A stretch of 64,000 bases of DNA from Rhodobacteraceae bacterium Alg231-30 (GTDB lineage Bacteria; Pseudomonadota; Alphaproteobacteria; Rhodobacterales; Rhodobacteraceae): contig FREU01000001.1 in the NCBI GenBank assembly GCA_900143615.1, positions 706,767-770,766 of the forward strand, written 5' to 3'. The notes under the pieces are model-generated. The model did no database searches. It saw nothing but the letters and a program-made list of their open reading frames with translations, and was not told the DNA's origin. Positions 26,999 to 39,512 of the stretch are shown here, piece by piece (within the stretch, counting starts at the first letter, position 1; every line of letters starts with the position of its first letter). A program made the translations under genes and the position numbers.

Positions 26999-28602
26999 CC
27001 CATTGGATTATCGCCCCAGTTATTCTCCCGGCGTTGTTGGCCCCAATCCTGTCGTATGTGATGCGTCACGATATTACGCTGGCACGTATTGCGTCAGTTG
27101 TTGGCACCGCTTTGTTGGCCGTTATCGCGGTTGGTCTGATAGTGATGGCCGCAGATGGCGAGACACATGTCTACCGTTTGGGTAACTGGGATGCACCGTT
27201 TGGTATCGTTCTGGTATTGGACCGGCTTTCGGCCCTGATGCTGATGATCACAGCGATACTTGCCAACATTGTTCTCATCCACGCGATTTCTACTGGTTGG
27301 GATGATCGCGGACGCCATTTTCATGCGTTGTTTCAGTTTCAGCTGATGGGTATCAGTGGCGCGTTTCTGACGGGCGATGCCTTTAACCTGTTTGTGTTCT
27401 TCGAAGTTCTGCTGATTGCCAGCTATGGCCTAATGATCCATTCCGGCGGGCGTGCGCGCATGAAGGCGGGCCTGCAATATGTGGTCATGAACCTTGGTGG
27501 TTCGACCCTATTTCTGTTCGCTCTGGGTGCGCTTTACGCGGCAACCGGCACACTTAATATTGCAGACTTGGCCGTAAAAGTGCGTGAGCTTCCTCTGGAA
27601 GAGGCAGCGCTTGTGCGCGTTGCGGCCATGCTGTTGATGATTGTCTTTGCCATTAAAGCGGCGTTGTTTCCGGTGCAGTTTTGGTTGCCACACACCTACG
27701 CCAATGCCCCCGCGCCGGTGGCGGCGCTGTTTGCGATCATGACCAAAGTGGGTGCCTATTCTATAATCCGGATCTACACCGTTGTGTTCGGTCCCGATGT
27801 GGCCGCTACAGAAGGCTTGATTGGTACATGGTTGATGCCTGCGGCGATTGTCACGATTGCAGTTGGTGCGGTAGGGGTGTTGGGCGCGCGACGCTTGATG
27901 CCGATGTTGTCGTTTGCCGTTGTGGGCTCAATGGGGACATTGATGCTCGCGGTGTCTGCTTTCACGCCTTATGCGACCACCACGGCGCTTTACTACCTTG
28001 TACATTCCACCTTCTCGGCCGCAGCTCTGTTCCTTTTGGCCGATCTTGTGGTGTCGCGTCGTGGCAATGATGGCTTATTCGCTCAAAAGCCCACGATCCA
28101 GAATGGTTTGTTTGCTGCTCTGTTCTTTGGCAGTGCCATTGCTATGGCGGGAATGCCGCCGCTGAGCGGGTTCTTGGGCAAGCTATTGGTGTTGGATGCG
28201 CTGCGACCGATGTCATGGATGGCGCTTGGATGGACTGCGATCCTGATCAGCTCGTTGGTGACAATCGTGGGCTTTGCGCGTGCCGGCAGCAATCTGTTCT
28301 GGAAGTCAACTTCTATGGTTCCCGCGGTTGCGGATGATAGTGACGAGTCGGATGTATCCGAGGTCGCCTCTCAGAATACACAACACCCTGCAACAGCTTG
28401 GCAAATTGCCCCGACGATAATGGCTCTTGCTGTGCTGGTTCTGCTGGCGGCCTTTGCTGGTCGCGCAACCGAGTTTTTCCAAGGTGCGTCTGATCAACTG
28501 TACAACAACTCAGGCTACATTGATGCTGTGCTGGCTCCCGGAGGGGACGACGTGCCAGCGTCTGCAGAAAACGACTTGCATACAGAGGAGACCGGACATT
28601 GA
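26995..28602 (+). CDS. mrpD: Mrp antiporter subunit D
   Basis: 535 aa, about 14 membrane helices, NuoM/N-like. Conserved segments include FNLFVFFEVLLIASYGLM and KAALFPVQFWLPHTYANAP. Works with MrpA in cation/proton exchange. Overlaps both neighbours by 4 bp. Confidence 0.95.
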   Translation: MTHWIIAPVILPALLAPILSYVMRHDITLARIASVVGTALLAVIAVGLIVMAADGETHVYRLGNWDAPFGIVLVLDRLSALMLMITAILANIVLIHAISTGWDDRGRHFHALFQFQLMGISGAFLTGDAFNLFVFFEVLLIASYGLMIHSGGRARMKAGLQYVVMNLGGSTLFLFALGALYAATGTLNIADLAVKVRELPLEEAALVRVAAMLLMIVFAIKAALFPVQFWLPHTYANAPAPVAALFAIMTKVGAYSIIRIYTVVFGPDVAATEGLIGTWLMPAAIVTIAVGAVGVLGARRLMPMLSFAVVGSMGTLMLAVSAFTPYATTTALYYLVHSTFSAAALFLLADLVVSRRGNDGLFAQKPTIQNGLFAALFFGSAIAMAGMPPLSGFLGKLLVLDALRPMSWMALGWTAILISSLVTIVGFARAGSNLFWKSTSMVPAVADDSDESDVSEVASQNTQHPATAWQIAPTIMALAVLVLLAAFAGRATEFFQGASDQLYNNSGYIDAVLAPGGDDVPASAENDLHTEETGH

Positions 28603-29090
28603 GACAGCGTTTCTTACCTCACCCTCTCCTGAGTCTGGTATTGGTGATTGTCTGGCTGATGCTGGTCAACAAAATCACGAGCGGCAACATTCTGTTGGGT
28701 GTGATCTTGGGTATTCTTATTCCTAAAATTACTGCCCCCTATTGGCCGGGGAGTCCCACAATCAAAAGCTTTCCCCGCGTGATCGAATATTGCTTTGTTG
28801 TATTGTGGGACATTGTTGTAGCCAACTTTCAAGTGGCCGCAATCATCCTGTTTAAGCGCAATGCAGATATCCACTCGCGTTGGGTCTGTGTGCCAATAGA
28901 GTTGACGTCGCCAGAGGCGATCACGGTGTTGGCTGGAACTATTACGATGACACCGGGCACTGTGTCGTCGATGTTGGCCGCCGACAGCAGCAGCATTCTG
29001 GTGCACTGTCTGCACTCAGATGATCCCGAAGCAATTCGTGACGATATCAAACACCGCTATGAGCGCCGCTTGAAGGAGATCTTCGAATGA
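28599..29090 (+). CDS. mrpE: Mrp antiporter subunit E
   Basis: 163 aa, TTG start overlapping mrpD. Two N-terminal membrane segments and the MrpE pattern ITMTPGTVSSMLAADSSSIL followed by the HCLH stretch. Accessory subunit needed for assembly or activity. Overlaps mrpF by 4 bp. Confidence 0.94.
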   Translation: MRQRFLPHPLLSLVLVIVWLMLVNKITSGNILLGVILGILIPKITAPYWPGSPTIKSFPRVIEYCFVVLWDIVVANFQVAAIILFKRNADIHSRWVCVPIELTSPEAITVLAGTITMTPGTVSSMLAADSSSILVHCLHSDDPEAIRDDIKHRYERRLKEIFE

Positions 29091-29356
29091 TATCTTTTGC
29101 GATCCTGTTTGCTTTGGCCTGTTTTGGCTTGGGGCTACTTCTGAACCTGTGGCGGATATTTATAGGGCCCACATCGGCGGACCGTATTTTGGCGCTTGAT
29201 ACGATGGTGATTAACATTATCGCCTTGCTAATCGTCTACGGTATTTATCAAGGCACCGCTGTCTACTACGAAGCCTCAATGCTGATCGCGATGGTCGGAT
29301 TTGTCTCAACCGTTGCCTATTGCCGCTTTGTTTTGCGCGGCGACATCATTGAGTGA
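29087..29356 (+). CDS. mrpF: Mrp antiporter subunit F
   Basis: 89 aa, three membrane helices, with the family stretch RIFIGPTSADRILALDTM. Small integral subunit of the antiporter, 9 bp before mrpG. Confidence 0.94.
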   Translation: MISFAILFALACFGLGLLLNLWRIFIGPTSADRILALDTMVINIIALLIVYGIYQGTAVYYEASMLIAMVGFVSTVAYCRFVLRGDIIE

Positions 29357-29365
29357 GGGCTGGAT

Positions 29366-29740
29366 ATGACATTTGTTTTTGAAGTCATCGTGTCGATCTG
29401 TTTGGTGATCGGCGGTATCTTTGGCCTTGTTGGCTCAATGGGGCTGATCAAGCTCAAGGAAACCATGCAGCGGCTGCATGCGCCGACCAAGGCAACGACG
29501 CTTGGGGTTGGGGGGGTGATGATCGGGTCAATGCTGTATTTCATTCTGATCGAAGGTCAGTTCACGTTCCATGAATTTCTGATCAGCATTTTCCTGTTTC
29601 TAACGGCTCCAATCAGCGCACATTTCATCGCCAAAACGTATATTCAGGCCAAGGTGAAAGTGGATGAGCTGCCTAAGACTGAGACAGAGTATGGTTGGGC
29701 GGTTTATGATGATGCGCCGCCGTACTATGATGAGGACTGA
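29366..29740 (+). CDS. mrpG: Mrp antiporter subunit G
   Basis: 124 aa, three membrane helices with the MrpG pattern GLIKLKETMQRLHAPTKATT. Last gene of the Mrp operon. About 466 bp without a gene follow. Confidence 0.94.
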   Translation: MTFVFEVIVSICLVIGGIFGLVGSMGLIKLKETMQRLHAPTKATTLGVGGVMIGSMLYFILIEGQFTFHEFLISIFLFLTAPISAHFIAKTYIQAKVKVDELPKTETEYGWAVYDDAPPYYDED

Positions 29741-30206
29741 GATTGGGCCTTGCTGCTTGGAAGCGCTGTCTTGCACCACACCCCATAGCTGAGGTTTCCG
29801 GCTTTCGTTAGGTAAGATGGAGCATTTGATTCAGGTTGCAGAGTTGGGGCGGGAACAGGGTCCTAGTTTCCAATTGCGCATATTTTCAATGTGATGCGCG
29901 AGTGTGGGTGGAGGAAAATGAAGAAATTTTTCCACTAATTTGCACGGCGAAAAACGGCCTAATTCTGCGCCTTGTCGGCATCTTTTGACCGCTCCTGGGG
30001 AGTCGAAGGGAGCGTTCGCAACCTTAAACTTGTCATGCCTCTCGGTATCTTGGCAGGAACTCCTATCTAGAGCGTTCTGGGAACCTAACTCTTGTGTCGC
30101 GTGCTTGTTCATGCGGCCTGTACGTGGTTGAATGGCCAAGATTTCAGGGTCCGACGGCATCATTCGGTCCGGATAGGTGCGAAGTATAAAATGTGGGAAA
30201 GTGGCG
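29741..30206. other. Gene-free interval between Mrp and RND operons
   Basis: About 466 bp. Short open frames on both strands here do not resemble known proteins and lack good ribosome binding sites. No clear hairpin with T-run was seen. Probably holds the terminator region of mrp and the promoter of the RND operon. Confidence 0.5.
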
Positions 30207-31343
30207 ATGAGCATTTCAAACTATAGATTGGGCTGGGTGATCGCGCTATGTGCGTCGATGGCCGGGTCTTCCGTGATCGGACAAGACGCAGAGCCGCCAA
30301 AAGTGTCGGTTGCGGCGGCCTATTCGGATGAGCTGATCCAAGGGCTTGATTTTATTGGCCGCGGCGAGGCTGTGGACAAGGTCAATATCATGGCGCGTGT
30401 TAGCGGATTCGTGGATGAAATGTTGGTCGCAGATGGTGCCGAAGTTGAGCAGGGCGAGTTGTTGTTCAAAATCGAGCCCGAAGTCTATGAAGCTGCCTTA
30501 TCAGCCAAAAAAGCAGATCTAGCGCAGGCCGAGGCGAACCTCAACCTCTCCGAGGTCGAGTTGGCGCGGAAGACCGAATTGTTTGACCGTGATGTCGGAA
30601 CAGAAGCGGATCGCGATGTTGCTTTTGCAAACAACCAAGTGGCGGCGGCACAGGTCGCGATCGCCAAGGCTGCAATTGAACAGGCCGAGCTGGAGCTGAG
30701 CTACACGCAAATTCTGGCACCTTTTGAAGGGCGTTTGGGGCGGTCTCAAGTAAGTGTTGGAGAGCTTGTTGGTCCAACGTCAGTGGCTTTGATCAATCTG
30801 GTTCGTACGGCACCGATGTACGTGGAGTTTTCCCTGACCGAAAGACAACTTGTTACTCTAATTGAGCAGTACGCCGTCGAGATGCACGAGCTGACAGACA
30901 AGAACAAGTCGCCGAAAGTTTACGCCATTCTTCCAAACGGAAAGGAGCTTGAAGAGGTCGGGGAGATAGTTTTCTCCGAGAACCGGATCAATCCGGCAAC
31001 CGGAACCATTACCGTACGGGCTGAGTTTGAAAATGCCAAAGGTTTGATTTTGGATGGTGGGTTCTTAACCCTGCGCATAGAAGACGTGGAGCCGACAAAG
31101 GTTCTGCTTATCCCGCAAGCAGCAGTTCAACGCGATCAACGCGGCGATTTTGTATTGGTCGTTGGCAAGCAACAGACCGTTGAGCAGCGCTACGTTACTT
31201 TGGGCGTTCAGGTCGAATCGGCAGTTGTGGTCTCTGAAGGTTTGATTGAAGGCGAAGCCGTAATTGTTGAGGGTTTGCAAAGGGTTCGGCCAGGGGTTCC
31301 CGTAGATTCGGTACTTGCCGGTACTCCGGTAGAGGAGCAGTAG
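30207..31343 (+). CDS. RND efflux periplasmic adaptor (MexA/AcrA type)
   Basis: 378 aa from ATG 30207 (GGGAAAG upstream; the GTG at 30177 is less likely). N-terminal signal or anchor segment (LGWVIALCASMAGSSVIGQ), lipoyl/barrel-sandwich domain split around a helical hairpin (ARVSGFVDEMLVADGAEVEQ; AQAEANLNLSEVELARKTEL), then beta-barrel domains. It bridges the inner-membrane pump to an outer-membrane channel. The pump gene starts 3 bp later. No TolC-like gene is in the window. Confidence 0.93.
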   Translation: MSISNYRLGWVIALCASMAGSSVIGQDAEPPKVSVAAAYSDELIQGLDFIGRGEAVDKVNIMARVSGFVDEMLVADGAEVEQGELLFKIEPEVYEAALSAKKADLAQAEANLNLSEVELARKTELFDRDVGTEADRDVAFANNQVAAAQVAIAKAAIEQAELELSYTQILAPFEGRLGRSQVSVGELVGPTSVALINLVRTAPMYVEFSLTERQLVTLIEQYAVEMHELTDKNKSPKVYAILPNGKELEEVGEIVFSENRINPATGTITVRAEFENAKGLILDGGFLTLRIEDVEPTKVLLIPQAAVQRDQRGDFVLVVGKQQTVEQRYVTLGVQVESAVVVSEGLIEGEAVIVEGLQRVRPGVPVDSVLAGTPVEEQ

Positions 31344-31346
31344 CCC

Positions 31347-34300
31347 GTGTTTTCTGACATTTTTATTCGACGTCCTAAAACGTCGTTTGTTGTCTCCATT
31401 GTGCTTACGCTCATGGGGGTTTTGGGGTTCATTTCGCTGCCTGTTGAGCAGTTTCCAGAGATCGCGCCGCCGGTCGTTAAAGTCTCTACAAGTTACACGG
31501 GTGCAAACGCGGAAACCGTAGAGAATACCGTTGCCGCAGTGATCGAAGAACAGGTCAATGGCGTCGACGAGATGATTTACATGTCGTCAGACAGCACTGA
31601 CGAGGGGAGCTATTCCTTAACTGTCACCTTCGAATTTGACGCCGACGCGGATATCGCGGCTGTCAATGTGCAGAATCTTGTGGCATCGGCTTTGCCGCGA
31701 CTGCCCTCAGAGGTGACAAATTCGGGCGTGGTGACCAAAAAGTCGTCCACCAACATGTTGATGGTTGCGACAATTTCATCACCCAAGGGCACCTACGACG
31801 AGGTGTTTCTTTCAAACTACGCCAATATTAATCTTCGGGATGCTCTGGCGCGTGTAAACGGTGTGGGCGACGCGAGCGTTTTAACCGATTTTCGGTACGC
31901 TATGCGGATTTGGCTGGATCCAGACCGAATGGCTGGTCTCGGCTTGACACCGACAGATGTTATCACCGCAGTTCGTGAGCAGAACGCAGAGGTCTCCGCT
32001 GGTCAAGTCGGAACACCGCCCGTCGCGAGTGGACAGCAATTTCAGTATACTATCACGGCGCGCGGGCGATTGACGTCGGTTGATGAGTTTCAGAATATCG
32101 TGCTTCGTACAGGTGAGGCGGGATCGATTGTCCGACTGGGTGACGTGGCCAAGATCGAGTTGGGATCGAGCTATTATAACGCTTCGGGGCGTGCGAGCGG
32201 CTCTCCGGCAACCGTTTTGGCTATCTATCAGGCACCTGGTGAAAACGCGTTGGCCGTTGCCACAGGTGTTAAGGCTGAACTTGAGCGACTGGCGCGCGCC
32301 TTCCCCGACGACATCGTTTATGACATCCCTTTTGACACAACGGACTACGTTGAGCAGTCCCTCAAGGATGTTATCTCGACACTGATCCTGACCTTCGTCC
32401 TTGTGATCGCTGTTGTTTATGTCTTCCTTGGAAGTTTTCGGGCGACATTAATTCCAGCGGTGGCCATTCCGGTTTCGTTGATCGGCGCTTTTGCCTTTCT
32501 GTTGCTGTTTGGTATGTCGCTCAACACCATTTCGCTTTTTGCCTTGGTGCTGGCCATCGGGATCGTGGTGGATGACGCGATCGTTGTCGTGGAAAACGTT
32601 GAACGGATTATTGCCGACGAAGGGCTTGATCCCAAGGAGGCAACCCGTAAGGCGATGGGCCAGATCACTGGACCGATTATTGCAACTACGCTGGTTCTCT
32701 TGGCGGTGTTTGTGCCGGTGACCTTTATGCCCGGGATCACCGGGCGGCTTTACACCGAATTTGCCGTGACAATTTCAACGGCCGTTGTGATTTCGTCGAT
32801 CAATGCGCTGACCCTGTCGCCGACGCTTTGTTCGATGGTTCTGAAGGCGCGTTCCGGTCCGCCGCGTGGCATGCTTGCCGTGTTTGAAAAAGGCGTCGGG
32901 GGCGCACGAAATGTCTATGTCGGCGTTGTTGGTAAAATGATGCGCTTGCCGATCATCGCTTTGGCAATTGTCGTTGCGATGGGGATCAGCTCGGGCAGTC
33001 TGATGCGCGCCCTTCCAGCAGGCTTTGTTCCTCTGGAAGACAGCGGGGCACTGTTTGTGGATGTTCAATTGCCTGACGCGGCCTCGCTTGAGCGCACCGA
33101 AGTTGTGACCCAACGTGTGACTGAAAAAATTCTGCAAATTCCCGGTGTCAAGGGAACAACCGGTGTGAACGGCTTTAGCTTGATGAACGGCACCGGCTCA
33201 AATGGTGGAATGATCATTGTCAATCTCGAACCATGGGATGATCGCCAATCTCCCGAGTTGGCAGCGAACGGTGTTCTTCAGCAGATTTATGCAATCGCCA
33301 ATCAGGAAATTGCAGCCAGTGTCATCGCCTTTAATCCGCCCCCGATTCCGGGTCTTGGGTTGAGTGAGGGGGTCGAAATGAAGCTGCAACAAACTGGTGG
33401 TGGCGAAGCACAGGACCTTGCCGCGGCGGTTGGGTCGCTGGTGTATGCGGCCAATCAACGTCCTGAAATTGCACAGGCGTATTCGACCTTCCGCGCAAAT
33501 GTTCCAAAGGTTTTCGTTGATCTGGATCGCGAAAAAGCCAAGTCCCTTAACGTTTCTGTCGCGGATATTTTCGCGACGCTGCAAACTTATATGGGGTCGG
33601 TCTACATCAACGATTTCAACCTGTTCAGCCGCACTTTCAGGGTGATTGCTCAAGCAGACGGAGAATTCCGTAATCAGGTCGAAGACCTTGAGAAGCTATA
33701 TGTTCGTTCTCAAACCGGTGACATGGTTCCGTTGGGCACTTTGGTCACCATCGAGCAGGAGCTTGGGCCAACGGCGTATAACCGGTTCAACCTTTTCCGG
33801 GCCGCCACGATTACAGCGGTGCCTGCAGAAGGGTATGCGACGGGTGACGCCATCAGGGTGCTGGAGGAAGAGTCGCTGACCGCGCTCCCGCCTGGGTATG
33901 CTTATGAGTGGACAGGAACGGCCTTCCAACAACAGGAAGCAGCGGGCGTTGTGATCATCATTCTGATGCTGGCAATCCTGTTCGCCTATCTGTTCCTTGT
34001 TGCGCAATACGAGAGTTGGACCATGCCTGTGGCGATTTTGCTAACTGTGACGGTTGCGCTGTTTGGGGCGCTGGCTGCGGTTGGGGCCTCTGGTGGGGAC
34101 GTCAATATTTATACGCAGATCGGGATGATCATGCTTGTGGGGCTTGCGTCCAAGAACGCTATTTTGATTGTCGAGTTTGCTATGGAGCAAAGAGCGAATG
34201 GGATGACGGTCTTTGAAGCGGGTATGGAGGCTGCACGTCAACGTTTCCGCGCCGTGATGATGACCGCTCTGTCTTTTCTTTTGGGTGTTGTTCCCTTGAT

Positions 34301-34478
34301 GGCGGCTTCAGGCGCCGGGGCGGCCAGCCAAAAGGCGATCGGGGTCGCTGTTTTTGGCGGTATGCTGGCGGCGACGGTTATTGGCGTTGCGCTTGTGCCG
34401 CTGCTTTATGTTCTGGTGCAACGGATGCGGGAATGGACCAAAGCCAGAGTTGGCGTGCAGGCTAAGTCTGAGACCTAG
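31347..34478 (+). CDS. RND multidrug efflux permease (MexB/AcrB type)
   Basis: 1043 aa, GTG start, typical HAE1 length. N-terminus MFSDIFIRRPKTSFVVSIVL and the proton-relay helix segment LVLAIGIVVDDAIVVVENVER (two acidic residues, DD) are diagnostic, as is IGMIMLVGLASKNAILIVEFA. It exports drugs, solvents or metabolites using the proton gradient. A strong terminator follows. Confidence 0.95.
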   Translation: MFSDIFIRRPKTSFVVSIVLTLMGVLGFISLPVEQFPEIAPPVVKVSTSYTGANAETVENTVAAVIEEQVNGVDEMIYMSSDSTDEGSYSLTVTFEFDADADIAAVNVQNLVASALPRLPSEVTNSGVVTKKSSTNMLMVATISSPKGTYDEVFLSNYANINLRDALARVNGVGDASVLTDFRYAMRIWLDPDRMAGLGLTPTDVITAVREQNAEVSAGQVGTPPVASGQQFQYTITARGRLTSVDEFQNIVLRTGEAGSIVRLGDVAKIELGSSYYNASGRASGSPATVLAIYQAPGENALAVATGVKAELERLARAFPDDIVYDIPFDTTDYVEQSLKDVISTLILTFVLVIAVVYVFLGSFRATLIPAVAIPVSLIGAFAFLLLFGMSLNTISLFALVLAIGIVVDDAIVVVENVERIIADEGLDPKEATRKAMGQITGPIIATTLVLLAVFVPVTFMPGITGRLYTEFAVTISTAVVISSINALTLSPTLCSMVLKARSGPPRGMLAVFEKGVGGARNVYVGVVGKMMRLPIIALAIVVAMGISSGSLMRALPAGFVPLEDSGALFVDVQLPDAASLERTEVVTQRVTEKILQIPGVKGTTGVNGFSLMNGTGSNGGMIIVNLEPWDDRQSPELAANGVLQQIYAIANQEIAASVIAFNPPPIPGLGLSEGVEMKLQQTGGGEAQDLAAAVGSLVYAANQRPEIAQAYSTFRANVPKVFVDLDREKAKSLNVSVADIFATLQTYMGSVYINDFNLFSRTFRVIAQADGEFRNQVEDLEKLYVRSQTGDMVPLGTLVTIEQELGPTAYNRFNLFRAATITAVPAEGYATGDAIRVLEEESLTALPPGYAYEWTGTAFQQQEAAGVVIIILMLAILFAYLFLVAQYESWTMPVAILLTVTVALFGALAAVGASGGDVNIYTQIGMIMLVGLASKNAILIVEFAMEQRANGMTVFEAGMEAARQRFRAVMMTALSFLLGVVPLMAASGAGAASQKAIGVAVFGGMLAATVIGVALVPLLYVLVQRMREWTKARVGVQAKSET

Positions 34479-34490
34479 GTCGAAAACCAC

Positions 34491-34525
34491 AAAAAAGAGG
34501 GGCGCCGTGAGGCGCCCTTTTTTTT
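34491..34525 (+). terminator. Terminator after RND operon
   Basis: GGGCGCC (34500-34506) and GGCGCCC (34511-34517) around GTGA, followed by eight T. A-rich sequence precedes the stem, so it could also act on the minus strand. Confidence 0.9.
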
Positions 34526-34678
34526 GGTGTTGCGTCCAAGAGCGGAATTTGTGAATGCGCCTAAAGGCGAAAATGGCCTGTCTGCAACGCGTCGGTATTG
34601 CGTGGGTTTCGCGACAGTGGGGATTCTGTGAGCCGATTTAGGGCTGCTAAAGGTTATGCCAACGTGCGTTGCAGCGTT

Positions 34679-37909
<3,231 letters not shown>

Positions 37910-37929
37910 TCCAGCGTGACACCTAAGGT

Positions 37930-37959
37930 AAAGGGCGCGGAGGTTTCCGCGCCCTTTTT
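37930..37959 (+). terminator. katG terminator
   Basis: AAAGGGCGCGG (37930-37940) and CCGCGCCCTTT (37947-37957) form a perfect 11-bp stem followed by T residues. Because it is symmetrical and lies 17 bp from the end of the convergent acetyltransferase gene, it may serve both. Confidence 0.92.
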
Positions 37960-37975
37960 CGTCTATGTTGCGGTA

Positions 37976-38506
37976 TCATTCGGCCCGATCTGATGTGTCC
38001 CAAAATTCACGGTCCATAATCGGTTCTGAGGCCATAGATGTGCCGCCAACCTCGACCATTGCACCGGGGATGATTTCACGCATTTTCCAAGCGTCCATGC
38101 GGGTGACCAGCCTGTGATGTGGTGGCAAAACCTTGGTTGGGCCAAACCCGTTTGACGCATAATAGCCGGGGTGACCCAACACAAAGATGGCCTCGACACC
38201 CATGGAGCTCAGGTGCGCCACGCCGCCTTCGATCAAGTCTCGACCAACGCCTTGGCCCTGAAACGCAGGCAATACGCCGACAGGGGCCATCAGGTAGCAG
38301 GATTTGTCGGGATGATCCGTCAGTCTTAGAGGTGAAAACATGATGTTGCCCACCACGCGTTCCTGACGGATCACATCAAGAGAGATGATGTCAGGATGCG
38401 CGAGAAACGCGCCGGATAAGGCGTGAATAATGGGGCCTTCGTCATCGCCGAATGCATGCAGGTGAAGGTTTTGAATAGCGGGTGTGTCGGTTGTTTTGGT
38501 GATCAT
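37976..38506 (-). CDS. GNAT acetyltransferase, YjhQ-like candidate antitoxin
   Basis: 176 aa GNAT fold: acetyl-CoA binding segment GVLPAFQGQGVGRDLIEGG (Q/RxxGxG/A), then VFVLGHPGYYASNGFGP-type beta strand typical of YhbS/YjhQ relatives. It follows, on the same strand and 33 bp away, a YjhX-like gene. In E. coli, YjhX (TopAI, a topoisomerase I inhibitor) is neutralised by YjhQ, also a GNAT protein encoded beside it. The gene order matches, which makes an antitoxin role plausible; a generic acetyltransferase is the alternative. Confidence 0.75.
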   Translation of the reverse strand: MITKTTDTPAIQNLHLHAFGDDEGPIIHALSGAFLAHPDIISLDVIRQERVVGNIMFSPLRLTDHPDKSCYLMAPVGVLPAFQGQGVGRDLIEGGVAHLSSMGVEAIFVLGHPGYYASNGFGPTKVLPPHHRLVTRMDAWKMREIIPGAMVEVGGTSMASEPIMDREFWDTSDRAE

Positions 38507-38539
38507 CTTAAGAGTTCCTTTGAGAGGTGTGCGGTGTGC

Positions 38540-38797
38540 TCATCGTTGGTTCATTTGGGCGCGCACAGAAGTGACGCCCAGCCGTGTGATGCGGTAGGGT
38601 TTGCTGTTTCTTGAGCTGACCAGACGCTTTTTCTTAAGGCGCTGGAACACATCAGGTGTGCAGTTGCTTAGAACGTACCCGTCGCGGGTAAAGCAGGTGG
38701 TTTCATAAATTTTGCCATTGTCGCTGCGCAGGAAGTGAATCTCTCCGCCCAACGCCAGTTCATGCAAAACACGCTGCTCGTGCTTTGAAATATTCAA
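38540..38797 (-). CDS. yjhX: YjhX/TopAI family toxin-like protein
   Basis: 85 aa, the family length. The pattern MNISKHEQRVLHELALGGEI at the N-terminus, then CFTRDGYVLSNCT and the KLKKKRLVSS-like basic stretch FQRLKKKRLVSSRNSKPYRI, matches the UPF0386/YjhX family. E. coli YjhX binds and inhibits topoisomerase I. Here it is upstream of a GNAT gene on the same strand, as in the TopAI-YjhQ pair. Confidence 0.85.
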   Translation of the reverse strand: MNISKHEQRVLHELALGGEIHFLRSDNGKIYETTCFTRDGYVLSNCTPDVFQRLKKKRLVSSRNSKPYRITRLGVTSVRAQMNQR

Positions 38798-39076
38798 CGG
38801 TGTGTCTCGATTTTACAGAGTCTACAAAAACAGGGCCACACAGCGTCACGCGTGCGGGTCCTTGGTGTTTGTAAAAGGTCACGTCATCCTAGTGGATTAG
38901 GACCCTGCGACTGTCCGGGGCTCTGACATAAAATCTCCATTGCTCGAGAGCACATGTCTCGAGTTATGGTGGATTTAAGGAGGCAGAGCGCAGTCTACAA
39001 GGGGAGGTGCGCCAGTTTTTTACTGAGTGTCGTTTGCCCGACAGACGTCATGGAAGGGGCAAGGCTCTTGAGGAGG

Positions 39077-39457
39077 CTACGACGTTCGCAGCGCGTATTG
39101 ATCAAGGATGTCCAGCCGCACGATATCGAGAGCGCGTTGGTGGGTGGCGTCAAGGCGCACAAAAGGCGCGCAGCCTTCGTCGTGGGCTTGTAAAAACCGC
39201 GCGGCACAGAGACACCACTGATCGCCCGGTTTCAATCCGGCAAAGCCAAATTCGGGTCGGGGCGTGGACAGATCGTTGCCGACGTATTTGGAGTAGGCCA
39301 GAAATTCGGCGGTCATGACGGCGCAGACGGTGTGGCTGCCTTGATCCTCTGCACAGGTGTTGCAATGGCCGTCGCGAAAGTAGCCGGTGAGCGGGTCACG
39401 CGAGCAGGGCTGTAGGTCGGTGCCCAAAACGTTGAGTGAGGCGTCCTTCTGGATCAT
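39077..39457 (-). CDS. DUF2237 family protein
   Basis: 126 aa. Strong DUF2237 features: NVLGTDLQPCSRDPLTGYFR, GHCNTCAEDQGSHTVCAVMT, FGFAGLKPGDQWCLCAARF. The conserved cysteines are compatible with metal binding, but the function is unknown. The gene stands alone; 279 bp without a gene separate it from yjhX. Confidence 0.9.
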   Translation of the reverse strand: MIQKDASLNVLGTDLQPCSRDPLTGYFRDGHCNTCAEDQGSHTVCAVMTAEFLAYSKYVGNDLSTPRPEFGFAGLKPGDQWCLCAARFLQAHDEGCAPFVRLDATHQRALDIVRLDILDQYALRTS

Positions 39458-39512
39458 GGCCCAACGATGCCATGCGCAGTTGGCTCACGCAACAGGGCTT
39501 GTGGTTGAGAGG

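Noticed and set aside
29831-30214. 127-codon minus-strand frame between Mrp and RND operons
   Set aside because: No recognisable domain and it overlaps the start region of the adaptor gene.
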